Positions 33,701 to 41,344 of a stretch of 51,667 nt of DNA are shown here, piece by piece. The DNA lies in contig JAUIKE010000042.1 of the NCBI GenBank assembly GCA_030430845.1, positions 1 through 51,667 of the forward strand. The letters are read 5' to 3'. Numbering within the stretch: the first letter of the stretch is position 1; each line of letters opens with the position of its first letter. Under the pieces are notes generated by a model, which was not told where the DNA came from, did no database searches, and saw only the letters and a list, made by a program, of their open reading frames with translations. The position numbers and the translations under genes are program-made. The DNA comes from Bacteroidia bacterium. Its GTDB lineage: Bacteria > Bacteroidota > Bacteroidia > Chitinophagales > Saprospiraceae.

Positions 33701-36099
33701 GAAGTTCCACTGGCTTTAACCTGACTTTCATTGATCTTTAGTGTACTACTTACATATTGTCGATCGATCTTCCCTTCTATGATCAGTCCTTCGTTCCATT
33801 GGTAGAGTTCGTTGTTGGGCTTGAGGACGATCTTGAAGTTCGCCAACAAATTCTTTTTCGGATCAAAGCCATTCCCATCTACTTTTACCGAAACACCAAA
33901 TTTGCTGAGGGGGATGCCAATTATTTCTTCATATTGATTTTCGGCAAAAAGGCTTTGAATGTCAAAACCCGACAGGTCCACTTCCATTTCATAGGTAGAA
34001 TCCCTTAAAAATCCTTTGGCTTTTAACTGGCCCGCCGTGGTAGATATCTGAATGTCAGAATTGAAGTTTTTTTGCTTGCCTTTTATGAAACCTTTTGCAT
34101 TTGAAATACTGGGGATCTTTATATACGGAGGCAATAAACCTTTGGGTAAAAAAGCGAGTATTTCCTCCGGCTTGAGATCGAGTTCGTTGATATTGATGTC
34201 AAACTCAGGCTCCCGTCCTCCTCCGAATTCACTGATGATTCCTGTTGCATTGAGATAGCTGAAATTACCTCCTCGAAGGGCATACAATTCAAAATCGGTG
34301 TTTATTTTTTCAAGGCTGCCATTGAGCTTTCCTTTTAAAATAAGCTCAGGGGGCAGATCCAGGTAGGCAGGCAAGGCATTCGCAGGTATGAGGGTCAATA
34401 AGCCGGCCTTACTTGTAAACAAGGTGTCAATGTCAACGATGTATTGTAGATTTTCCGTGTCGAGTGCATTCAGCAACTGTCCTTTGGCTTTTAGCTTGGA
34501 ACTTATCGGTTCGGTTCTTGAGTTGGTCAGCGCATCGAGGGTGAAATCTAGTGTATTCAGAGGGCCTTTTACGGTGGCCTTAGCTAATAAACTCTCAGGC
34601 AGCCCCATATAGTCAGGCAATGTATTGGGCGGAAGCCAATTGAGCATTCCTTTATTCGATAACTCAATTACGTTCGCTCGGAAATTGAGGGCGGTTCGGT
34701 CGAGGTCAAGAGGGTTGTTTAACCGACCACTAAGGTTGAGGTGGCTGTCCCAGGCCCGTACGTCCAATTGCTTGATCCGGAGGTTGTTCAGCGTCCCGTC
34801 GATATTGGCCCTCATGGCTACCGGGCGGTTTTTGTTTTTCTGTACAAAGAAAAAGTCTTTCAGCATAGGGGCGAAAAAGATGGCATCACTTGGGTGAAAT
34901 TGACCTTTTTCCACATCACTTTTTAATTGCATGGCCCCTAAAGGAGCATCCGAGGTGACAAAGGGGAAGGTAACCAAGGTATGAGAAGCTTCCAAACTGG
35001 ACAGAGTGGTGGCCATCTTCAGTTGCTGTACTTCAGCGGTATCCAGGTTGTAATGAACCTGTGCGGATAGACTAGTGAGCTCAACACCTTTGGGTTCTTT
35101 TGCAGCTAATTGGTTGACTGTAGCATAGATATCAAGATTCCGGTAGGTGGCATCCTGAATGTCCATTTCAATATTTTCCAGGGTAAAATGGTTTGGGTCA
35201 AAGCCTTCTATTTCAGGAGTACCGGGGACATCGTACTCAAATCGACTCTGACTAAGCAAAAAGCTTTGCACATCTATATCCATTCGATCTCCCATGAACA
35301 TACCGGCCTGGGAAGTGGACAAGGTCCCTATATCAGTAGATACTTCCAGCTCGGGCATGGATAAGCCGAATTGGATATTTTCAAAGTCAATTTTTTGAGC
35401 GCCGATGGTAAAGGCACTGGTTGTGCTGTCAGAAGTGACGACTGTATTAGTAGGTGGCCCTAGTTTAATAAAGGTGTAGGCATCCCGAAGTGTAAGCTGA
35501 TCGAGCAAAAATAGGTTGCTATCCAGCTGGATTTTTTCAGCCAGGGCTGATAGACTCCCGATTTTAATGTCAAATGCCTGGGAGCCCATTTCGTAATAGG
35601 CATTGATGTCTTTTAATAATAATTCGGTATTTGGAAAGCTAATCGTCCAGGGGTTTTTGGACGGTTCTTTGACTGGCTTTTCGGCTTTGGTGGAATCGCC
35701 GGCAAAAGCTTCCAGGATAAAGTCCAGATTACTCCCCTGATCCGTAGGGTGTACATTCACCCTGGCATCTCTGAGCAAAACATCCTTGATGGCGATTTCT
35801 TTTTGGAAAATTTTGCTGAGGCCAATATCTGTTCTCAGTTCTTTTGTCCACAACAATGTATCTTTTTGTTGATCTTCTACGTATACATCTTTTATAGATA
35901 TGTATTTGGGCAATTTCCAATAAACGCCTTGTACACTGACTTCAGTATGGAGGCGTTTACTCAGGTAGGAGGCTACCTGTCTGGATAGAAAACCCTGGAC
36001 GCCGGGTAGATTGATTAAGATGAGTAGCAGGAAAAAAAGCGCCAAGATCCCTAGTAGCAGGCGAGAAGTGAATTTTATTATTTTCCTACGTTTCAGCAT
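30772..36099 (-). CDS. tamB: translocation and assembly module protein TamB
   Basis: A 1775-residue AsmA-like/TamB protein. One N-terminal membrane helix (about 12-33) anchors it in the inner membrane; the rest is a long beta-taco groove of repeated strands. The C-terminal DUF490/TamB domain (about 1400-1720) is clear from GEIQLLEGEYLFTYSEVLRR, SFVGDPYNPQMQITATY and AFSLILFNGFIAED. Such proteins bridge the periplasm and carry phospholipids or help TamA/TamL. At 1775 residues it is longer than E. coli TamB (about 1260), as usual in Bacteroidota. It is the first gene of the tamB-tamL operon. Confidence 0.92.
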   Translation of the reverse strand: MLKRRKIIKFTSRLLLGILALFFLLLILINLPGVQGFLSRQVASYLSKRLHTEVSVQGVYWKLPKYISIKDVYVEDQQKDTLLWTKELRTDIGLSKIFQKEIAIKDVLLRDARVNVHPTDQGSNLDFILEAFAGDSTKAEKPVKEPSKNPWTISFPNTELLLKDINAYYEMGSQAFDIKIGSLSALAEKIQLDSNLFLLDQLTLRDAYTFIKLGPPTNTVVTSDSTTSAFTIGAQKIDFENIQFGLSMPELEVSTDIGTLSTSQAGMFMGDRMDIDVQSFLLSQSRFEYDVPGTPEIEGFDPNHFTLENIEMDIQDATYRNLDIYATVNQLAAKEPKGVELTSLSAQVHYNLDTAEVQQLKMATTLSSLEASHTLVTFPFVTSDAPLGAMQLKSDVEKGQFHPSDAIFFAPMLKDFFFVQKNKNRPVAMRANIDGTLNNLRIKQLDVRAWDSHLNLSGRLNNPLDLDRTALNFRANVIELSNKGMLNWLPPNTLPDYMGLPESLLAKATVKGPLNTLDFTLDALTNSRTEPISSKLKAKGQLLNALDTENLQYIVDIDTLFTSKAGLLTLIPANALPAYLDLPPELILKGKLNGSLEKINTDFELYALRGGNFSYLNATGIISEFGGGREPEFDININELDLKPEEILAFLPKGLLPPYIKIPSISNAKGFIKGKQKNFNSDIQISTTAGQLKAKGFLRDSTYEMEVDLSGFDIQSLFAENQYEEIIGIPLSKFGVSVKVDGNGFDPKKNLLANFKIVLKPNNELYQWNEGLIIEGKIDRQYVSSTLKINESQVKASGTSVADFNIPNEKFELNLDLQELDFYRLRLTALPFDLQGLINVESTGSSLNKLTGKIRGQDWQIRYDSLTETMDSLLITADLDTNMNKIAIQSDVIYGNIDGKFKFDKIGAQLQQQMMSYFDPNSEKKDTLSLAQNSYFNFLFEIDDPSILTMGYVPGLKEIAPCFMLGSFNARDKLLKFYSEVPSLVYGEYEVFDLFFFFNSTREALNYELNFSDIFLYDQFQIHNANLTGNASGGLLTTRLNQRDSSFTERFNIQAKVFNLDDEFKINIDPELVLNYQDWLIKPSNEILYKKDTVRVKDWKISFEDQSIELITDKITTDRLDAKFQNFDLDFISDLIKKDAGYVAGNMDGLVRARDIFKGFGINTDLSIENLKVLDALLGQLEAKVDYDSTQLANINTRLVGFGNDFALKGQYRPDTLKDDLNFELTINQVNLKNLEPALTDYLSLLKGDLTGSMTIKGEADSPDIDGTLKLRNSSIRPNMLQTRFDIDSAAITFTDEGISIPTFELKDSLGQRATFSGEIITFNYQDFGMIMNFDAENFLLLNTKREDNDLYYGTLIADLSTEIIGDFNNPSISVDVKTERGSDITYIYSYGGLQSLESGVGIVEFVTRDTIGQEKEERLLEEIRSGYGFDIAVNAEITRDLNIRVITDEIAGDNFVGKGEGLLSIRMFPNNDIEMTGEIQLLEGEYLFTYSEVLRRRFQVKPGGAVSFVGDPYNPQMQITATYTTKANPYPLVVSILGGEGNISEADRQAWEDELQNNETFIAEISVNGPLKEIDISTDIAYPRITSNSNNEAINDALNRLKEDPSQTNTQAFSLILFNGFIAEDIGSDKNFLSVDVQGGLSNLITGQLNNLANRYIKFVDLDFGIESASGSSGALFEETDFRVSLRKTFLDDRLSISVDGVATNRTDANQSSQAYLDNIAVEYSLTKKGSLKIKVFNQREVDDVFTGEVVKLGGALVFSREFNRINLFNKRKK

Positions 36100-36708
36100 G
36101 TTCGGTGTTTAATCTTTGAGTCCGGTTTTGTTGAGAGAATATATTATGATAAATAGTTGTATATTTATCTTGAAAATGAAAAAAACACAGGTAATTTACC
36201 TGAAATTTAGTGTAGGGAACACCTAAAAAGTACCTGCTTCTCTTGAAAATAGTATACTTTTGTTTTTATCTTTTTTTTCAAGTGGAAAACTACAAAATGA
36301 GATTGTCTGTTCCTACTTTTCAACGTGAAGATTCCTCAAAGGTTATTAAATTAAGGAATTTTTAAAGTTTATTATAGAGGACCTGATAATCTACTTCGTA
36401 ATCTCTCAAAATTTTCCGACCGATTTAAGAAAAACGTGCCCGATTTTTCACGTTTTAGAAATTCAAATGATCTTTTATTGAATTATAGGATTCAATAGTG
36501 GTCTGGTGTTTGGGTAAAATAGTGAAGAATTGTTGAATGTGCTTTTTATTTAAGGGAAGCTGTTTTCCTGATCGCTGCACCTGTATTTTGGGGGCGGAAT
36601 GTATTCATTTTTGAAAGAGAAGAAATAAACTAATATTTGAGTGGTGGAAAAATGTGCCTCTTCCCCTGTACCCAAAACTCTGAACTCTGAACTCTGAACC
36701 AATACAAC
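36100..36708. other. 609-base gap between divergent tamB and barrel gene
   Basis: No credible gene. A 15-base palindrome, CAGGTAA-T-TTACCTG (36188-36202), lies 89 bases upstream of tamB and could be an operator. A heptamer AACTCTG repeated three times (36676-36699) ends about 10 bases before the start of the downstream gene. The rest is A+T-rich and unremarkable. Confidence 0.5.
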
Positions 36709-37428
36709 ATGAAGAAGTATCTACTGTTTTTGATTTTATTTGTTTGTAGTAATGCTGCATTTGCCCAGTTAGAGATTCATGGGGCTATAGGTCCTTCCAT
36801 GCCAGTCGGACAATACGGCAACGAGCGTTTGGATGAGGGAGGATATGCCCAGGTGGGAGTAGCGGCTGAACTCAATGCCTTTTGGTTCGTTTCCGAACGA
36901 TTCGGCGTGCAGACGGCCATTTCTTTTCAAGGTCATGATATTGATCGTAGAGATTTGACAAGAGATTTCACTCAGGAATTATTTGCTTCCAGTATTGATC
37001 TGCTGGCAGGGAATTATAGCACTTCCCTGATCATGATCGGGCCGTTCTATCGTTTTTACCCTCATGATACTGATCGTTTTGCCTGGACTTTTAAGGGTGG
37101 GGTAGGTTTGCTCTTTTCCAGAGTAGACGATTTGAGTGTGAATGTAACGAGCCAAACACCGCAGGGGCCAGTGAATTATACTTCCTCAGGAGAGGCTGAA
37201 TCCAAAGGTAACTTCACCTACTTTCTAGGCTCAGATATGATGTACTTCATTAATCAAAAGCGTAGTTGGGGTGTCCGTTTCGGGCTAATGTTCACCCATG
37301 CCAAACCGAACTTTGGATTGGTCTTGCCGGATGAAGTCAGTCCTGAAATGACGCAGAATGTCTCTTTCATCAATATCAATGCAGGAATCTCCTTAAGATT
37401 CGGCGGTAATAAGAATAAAGAAGAGTAG
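36709..37428 (+). CDS. outer-membrane beta-barrel protein
   Basis: A 239-residue protein with a signal peptide (residues 1-19, FAQ) and alternating amphipathic strands across the rest, typical of the PorT/OmpA-like small barrels of Bacteroidota. Segments such as IHGAIGPSMPVGQYG, FGVQTAISFQ, GPFYRFYPHD, TFKGGVGLLFS and GVRFGLMFTH are strand-like; the last strand is NINAGISLRFG. Function is unknown. The 5' leader contains a tandem heptamer repeat that could vary by slippage. The end NKEE and stop lie in a palindrome arm that also encodes NKEE and stop for the convergent gene. Confidence 0.8.
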   Translation: MKKYLLFLILFVCSNAAFAQLEIHGAIGPSMPVGQYGNERLDEGGYAQVGVAAELNAFWFVSERFGVQTAISFQGHDIDRRDLTRDFTQELFASSIDLLAGNYSTSLIMIGPFYRFYPHDTDRFAWTFKGGVGLLFSRVDDLSVNVTSQTPQGPVNYTSSGEAESKGNFTYFLGSDMMYFINQKRSWGVRFGLMFTHAKPNFGLVLPDEVSPEMTQNVSFININAGISLRFGGNKNKEE

Positions 37429-37456
37429 GACCTCTAGCTTCTACTCTTCTTTATTC
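37413..37456. terminator. palindrome encoding identical ends of two convergent genes
   Basis: GAATAAAGAAGAGTAG at 37413-37428 is perfectly complementary to 37441-37456, with a 12-base loop. The arms encode the terminal Asn-Lys-Glu-Glu-stop of both the barrel gene (plus) and the glycosidase gene (minus), in the same reading phase. Confidence 0.88.
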
Positions 37457-38289
37457 ACCAGAATGCTATTCGCACAAGGGCGCTCTCCCTTATTATCAAA
37501 TTTCTTATTGTCAGAAGGGCGATTGACCACACCGGTTTCGCCCTGTCCCTTAATATACATGGTGGTCGAGCCACCTCCATCCAGATTGACGGCATTTTTG
37601 CAATTGAGCATCTGACTTAATTGGGTCAATTCCTGCAGGGACATGCCGGCCGCTTCTTCATGTCGGCCGTCGACGGTGATCAGCAAGGTTTTCTGATCAG
37701 AGGTAGTACAGGCACAGGTACGAGGATGGCGTGTGTTGGTGAAACTGCGATCCACCAGCGGCAGGCTTTTATGATCCAGTAGGAGCAAAGGTCCCGTAAC
37801 GAGGATGGAAGCGTATTTTTTTTTAGACTTCCACTTGTCGATGGTTTCGGTAGGCTTGATTAGGAGCTTTCCCTGTTTTGTAATGATAAGGGCACTTTCC
37901 AGAATTTCATTATCTGCATCTTCAAAGCGCCGGACGGTTTTATGAACGATTTTCCCCTCCACCTTCATAAAAGTAACGGAACCACCGTTTTTCATATCAA
38001 AAAAACCGCCGTTGACAGCTGCCAGTGCCTGATGGTCTTTGGCAAAATCGCTGGTGCGGATCAGCGTATCGGTAGCATAGGCCATTTTAAAATCGTAAGT
38101 CCTGTCGATTTCAAGGATGTTGATGTATTGTCGACTATCGAACAACTTTTCTGATTTAATCTGCTTCCATACGAGTCCGGGTGCAAGCTGCTTTTCTATT
38201 GGTTGCAGCGCTGCACTAACCTGGGCGTCTAGAAAAAATGGGAATGATAGTTGAAAAATAAAGACTAAAAAGAACAGGATCTTTTTCAT
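37441..38289 (-). CDS. NAGPA-type phosphodiester glycosidase
   Basis: A 282-residue exported protein of the phosphodiester glycosidase family (PF09992, DUF2233; mammalian uncovering enzyme). The signal peptide covers residues 1-23. Motifs are AAVNGGFFD (about 91-99), ALIITKQGKLLI, TVDGRHEEAAGMSLQELTQL (about 206-225) and the family hallmark NAVNLDGGGSTTMYI (about 233-247). Such enzymes remove N-acetylglucosamine or related sugars from phosphodiesters, probably in wall or teichoic-like polymers here. The frame opens at 38424, but ATG 38289 starts the signal peptide. The substrate is unknown. Confidence 0.9.
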   Translation of the reverse strand: MKKILFFLVFIFQLSFPFFLDAQVSAALQPIEKQLAPGLVWKQIKSEKLFDSRQYINILEIDRTYDFKMAYATDTLIRTSDFAKDHQALAAVNGGFFDMKNGGSVTFMKVEGKIVHKTVRRFEDADNEILESALIITKQGKLLIKPTETIDKWKSKKKYASILVTGPLLLLDHKSLPLVDRSFTNTRHPRTCACTTSDQKTLLITVDGRHEEAAGMSLQELTQLSQMLNCKNAVNLDGGGSTTMYIKGQGETGVVNRPSDNKKFDNKGERPCANSILVNKEE

Positions 38290-38430
38290 TTGAATCGTTT
38301 TTTTTGGTACGGTCATCGAGCGTTTAAGGTAGAACGATTTCTTGCTTTTTACCCAAATTTCTATATTATCTTTAGTTAAAATATGGCTTCCATTTTTTTT
38401 AAATAGATAAAATAATGATAACATGATAAC

Positions 38431-38496
38431 ATGATTGCACTAGTGACCGGTAGGAGCCGAGGCATCGGAAAAGAAATATGTTGTCCAAAAAATTGA
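38431..38496 (+). pseudogene. short-chain dehydrogenase N-terminal fragment
   Basis: The 21 codons from ATG 38431 read MIALVTGRSRGIGKEI and then junk to a stop. This is the N-terminus of a short-chain dehydrogenase/reductase (family pattern IALVTGxSRGIGxxI, the dinucleotide-binding TGxxxGxG motif). Everything after the first helix is missing. A following open stretch in another frame (38480-38554) reads DEYFYLSSRGDIKVEGGFR, perhaps a scrap of another gene such as a class III cyclase C-terminus, but that is only a guess. Confidence 0.65.
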
Positions 38497-38639
38497 TGAA
38501 TACTTTTACCTGTCATCTCGCGGAGACATTAAAGTCGAAGGGGGATTCAGGTAAATGCTGTTTGATCAGGTAGGGTTAGAAGTGAAATGGGCGGAAGTGC
38601 GGCTTCTCGTTCGGTAGGAGCAGGAGGCTGAAAATAAAA

Positions 38640-38665
38640 CAGGGCAGCAAAATTTTGCTGCCCTG
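38640..38665. repeat. perfect 26-base palindrome
   Basis: CAGGGCAGCAAAA is followed immediately by its complement, with no loop bases. No gene ends here now; it lies in the 620-base gap (38425-39044) that also holds the dehydrogenase remnant, a smaller palindrome at 38711-38729 and long A-runs. It may be the terminator of a lost gene. Confidence 0.65.
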
Positions 38666-38946
38666 CGGATCATTAAAATCTTACTTTAATGAGATTACAA
38701 TCTGATAGTCATAATCTTTTAAAGATTATAACCACGTATATAATAAATGAAAATAAGATACTTGGGGAAAATGTTTTTGGGTAGATTGCTTTTGCAAAAA
38801 TCACAAAATAGTAGTAAAAAAAAAATTTATCGCCCTAAAATTTCAGTATTTAACGTTTTAAAGGGCATTTTGGGCGGGAAATGGGCAAAAATGTAAGGTT
38901 TGGGGCTTAAAAGGGGAGTATCCCCTTGATAATCAAAAAAATAAAA

Positions 38947-38969
38947 AAGCAGTGGGAGAACCACTGCTT
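38947..38969 (-). terminator. terminator of the duplicated-domain lipoprotein gene
   Basis: AAGCAGTGG and its complement with loop GAGAA form a 9-bp stem; on the minus strand the hairpin is followed by a TTTTTTAT run. It lies about 76 bases after the gene's stop codon. Confidence 0.75.
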
Positions 38970-39044
38970 CTTCCAATGAATAAACCAAAAAACAATCTTA
39001 AGATGTTGCTCACATCCTGAAAATGATAGTGCTATTAAACCTCA

Positions 39045-39734
39045 TTAGGTTTCTGAGTTGCTACACTCTTCTTTTAGAGTTTTGAGTTCTTCTTTGCTAT
39101 TGGCGGTAGCTGTACTGCCATCCTCGTATTCAACAGTGACGGGGAACTGGATCTCCGGGCGCTCCGTTGTATCCGGATTGTTTTCTTTCCATTCCCGAGC
39201 CAAATCTTTCAAGGCCATCCGGTCGGCTGCTTCGGCGGTGGTGCCGTCAGGAAATAGTATTGTAAGGGGGAACACTATTTCAAAGCAAGGCTGGCACCTT
39301 CCGCCATGGCCTTTGTGACCCCTTCTTTGGAAAAAGTCTCGTCGGCAGGACATTCTCAATTCGTGCAATTCATCCTTGTCGGCTACGGTGATGACTTCTC
39401 CGTCTTCCGACAAGACTTCTAAAGGAAAGCCCAATTCCGGGCGCTCCGTTGCGTCCGGATTGTCTTCTTTCCAGGATCTAATAGTTTCTTTTAGGCCGTC
39501 ATAATCTTCCACGTCAGCGGTGGTTCCGTCGGGAAAGGAGATGGAAATGGGAAAAACAAAAGAATAGCAGCCATATTTTCCCATATTGCCGCTTTCTTCC
39601 ATTCTGAAGACGACTTCGTCGACATATTCCTCCGTATCAGAGGAGGTCACCTCATTTTCACAACTACTAAAAACCAGTACTGATAATAAGGCGAAAAACA
39701 AAGGACGGGTTAATTTCAAAAGATTTCTTTTCAT
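39045..39734 (-). CDS. lipoprotein with two copies of an unknown domain
   Basis: A 229-residue lipoprotein (lipobox SSC, Cys26) built of two homologous halves, about 56-130 and 149-223. Each begins with an aromatic (F)VFP(I/L)(S/T)I-x-FPDGTTA block, continues with a helix ending WKE(D/N)NPD(A/T)TERPE, then FP(L/V) and a strand, and ends at a Cys-containing helix (EL...L...C). The halves share roughly half their residues, so they arose by tandem duplication. A short basic His/Gly/Arg-rich linker (RRGHKGHGGR) joins them. I do not know the family. It is envelope-anchored and possibly surface-exposed. Confidence 0.75.
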   Translation of the reverse strand: MKRNLLKLTRPLFFALLSVLVFSSCENEVTSSDTEEYVDEVVFRMEESGNMGKYGCYSFVFPISISFPDGTTADVEDYDGLKETIRSWKEDNPDATERPELGFPLEVLSEDGEVITVADKDELHELRMSCRRDFFQRRGHKGHGGRCQPCFEIVFPLTILFPDGTTAEAADRMALKDLAREWKENNPDTTERPEIQFPVTVEYEDGSTATANSKEELKTLKEECSNSET

Positions 39735-40134
39735 GTTTAGTGAATTTGATGTTCATGTAATGTTTGATGATATAGGCAAAACCGGCAAAGCAGCGGGTTT
39801 TTCGTTTTGGGCATAAAGGTGACTGTTAAATGCTGCGGCATTTATCATTATTTTCCAATACCAGCGGTGTTGATCGACTATAGACTAACAGTCTGCAAAG
39901 CTTATTACCAGGCCATAATTTTTATGTTCAAAACTGTTACTCCTATTGGTGCGCCGGCATGGAAAAGGGTTGCATGAGGAGAAATTTTTTTTTTGAGTTA
40001 CGGTGAAAGGAAGGTTGATTTCTTGCTCTGTTTGGGGCAACGGCTCGGCTAGAAGGGACTCTATATGCCTGTCGGACTAAGGAAATAAAGCCCCGTGAGG
40101 AAACCTTGCAAAACTCCTGTCCGGGCAGGCTTGC
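39735..40134. other. gap without recognised gene
   Basis: This stretch lies upstream of both the duplicated-domain lipoprotein gene (minus) and the AraC gene (plus). A minus-strand open frame at 39943-40347 crosses it, but its protein is of low complexity and runs through tandem repeats and a palindrome, so it is not accepted. Apart from a CCTTGCAAAA repeat at about 40104 I see nothing in it. Confidence 0.4.
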
Positions 40135-40168
40135 AAAACCTTGCAAAACCGGACAAAACCGGACAAAA
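40135..40168. promoter_or_regulatory. four phased A-tracts (intrinsically curved DNA)
   Basis: AAAA occurs at 40135, 40145, 40155 and 40165, exactly 10 bp apart, within decamer repeats CCTTGCAAAA and CCGGACAAAA. A-tracts in phase with the helix are known to bend DNA strongly. The block ends 13 bases before the -33 element of the promoter at 40181. Confidence 0.6.
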
Positions 40169-40180
40169 CCGGACAACTGA

Positions 40181-40211
40181 TTGATTTTGAGTGGGAGAGC
40201 TTGTAACTTTG
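40181..40211 (+). promoter_or_regulatory. Bacteroidota-type promoter of the AraC gene
   Basis: TTG (40181-40183), a 20-base spacer and TAACTTTG (40204-40211) fit the consensus. Transcription would start near 40217, leaving a leader of about 150 bases with a strong hairpin. Confidence 0.6.
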
Positions 40212-40226
40212 TACCGTCAAAAGGCT

Positions 40227-40267
40227 CGGTAGTGACCTGGTGACTCCAAGTCACCAGGTCACTACCG
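40227..40267. promoter_or_regulatory. 19-bp palindrome in the AraC-gene leader
   Basis: Arms 40227-40245 and 40249-40267 are perfectly complementary around the loop CCA; the sequence centres on ACCTGGTGACT. It lies about 10 bases past the predicted transcription start. It could be an operator or a leader hairpin; no T-run follows, so a terminator is less likely. Confidence 0.55.
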
Positions 40268-40370
40268 GCCCACCCCAAATTTACTGGATCTTCCCTTTTT
40301 TGCCCCCCACTCAGAACAAGCCCCTCTTTCCAGGGTTTTACATACATGATTCTCTTTTAAAAAGCTCAGC

Positions 40371-41252
40371 ATGGACCATAATAGCCCGAATAGCCAATCG
40401 ATTCGGATTGAAAAATTAGGAGTGCCCTTTCGCTACCGGACGATGGAAGAAATTGAACGCTCTAAACCTTCCATCAGGGAACAGCCGCATCGACATGATT
40501 ACTTTGTTGTCATTTATGTAGAACAGGCGGAAGGCTCACATCAGGTGGATTTTAAATCGATGCTGCTTGAAGATCATACGGTTTATTTCATCAGCCCGGA
40601 ACAGATCCATCACCTGGAAGTTCACAGCATGCCGCTGGGGCACGTCCTACTTTTTACACCCGATTTTTTGCAGCAACACAGCGTTTCGCCACAGGTGTTG
40701 TTCGATATGAATCTCTTTTTTAATTGCGATGAGGCCCCTCCTGTTTTTATTCCAGAGAAAAATAGGGAAGAGATTAAGTCTTTGGTACAAAGAATTAAGG
40801 AAGAACATGCGTTTCAATCTTCACAGTGGGAAGAGGTCGTCGGCGCCTTACTCAAGGTGTTATTCATTTGGTTGCAGCGTATCAAACGGGAACGATTTGA
40901 AACCAATCAGCCATGGGAGTCCCGCAAATCCCAAATCGTCCGTCAGTTTAAGAAAGACCTGGAAGTTTTTTACAAAAAAAAGCATAAGGTTGGAGATTAT
41001 GCTGATCTTCAAAACCTAAGTAGTGTGTATCTGAATGAGGTGGTTAAAGGGGAGACCGGCCAGTCGGCAAAGGAATACATTCAAAACCGGATTGTATTGG
41101 AGGCCAAACGCCTGGCCCTGTACTCAGATTGGAGTATGAAACAGATCGCCTGGGAGCTGGGGTTTGAAGATTCAGCTCATTTCAGCCGCCTGTTTAAAAA
41201 ATGCCAGGGCCTAACTTTTACTCAGTTTCGTGCTGAATCTCTCGTGCAATAA
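40371..41252 (+). CDS. AraC family transcriptional regulator
   Basis: A 293-residue regulator. The N-terminal half (about 30-140) has a cupin-like sensor (PHRHDYFVVIYVEQAEGSHQVDF, YFISPEQIHHLEV). The C-terminal AraC/XylS domain (about 190-290) has two helix-turn-helix motifs: DLQNLSSVYLNEVVKGETG and MKQIAWELGFEDSAHFSRLF, followed by KKCQGLTFTQFR. It lies 92 bases upstream of the dioxygenase-hydrolase pair in the same direction and is the probable regulator of that pair. The effector is unknown; a quinone or catechol is likely if the neighbours are read correctly. Its own promoter is at 40181 with curved DNA upstream. Confidence 0.92.
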   Translation: MDHNSPNSQSIRIEKLGVPFRYRTMEEIERSKPSIREQPHRHDYFVVIYVEQAEGSHQVDFKSMLLEDHTVYFISPEQIHHLEVHSMPLGHVLLFTPDFLQQHSVSPQVLFDMNLFFNCDEAPPVFIPEKNREEIKSLVQRIKEEHAFQSSQWEEVVGALLKVLFIWLQRIKRERFETNQPWESRKSQIVRQFKKDLEVFYKKKHKVGDYADLQNLSSVYLNEVVKGETGQSAKEYIQNRIVLEAKRLALYSDWSMKQIAWELGFEDSAHFSRLFKKCQGLTFTQFRAESLVQ

Positions 41253-41344
41253 GTCGGGAAACCATAAAAAATACAACACTAACCTCGGTTTCCTCATTTA
41301 TTAAGTACCTCCGTCCCCCGATTTTTGTAATAAAAAACAACAAC

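Noticed and set aside
38480..38554. Class III adenylate cyclase C-terminal scrap
   Set aside because: The resemblance is limited to about 15 residues (YFYLSSRGDIKVEG); too short to call without a search.
40105..40178. Decamer repeats as a CRISPR-like or iteron array
   Set aside because: Units are only 10 bp with no spacers, there are no cas or replication genes nearby, and the phased A-tracts give a simpler explanation.
39943..40347. 134-codon minus-strand frame upstream of the AraC gene
   Set aside because: It crosses the decamer repeats, the promoter and the 19-bp palindrome; the protein is of low complexity and not recognisable.
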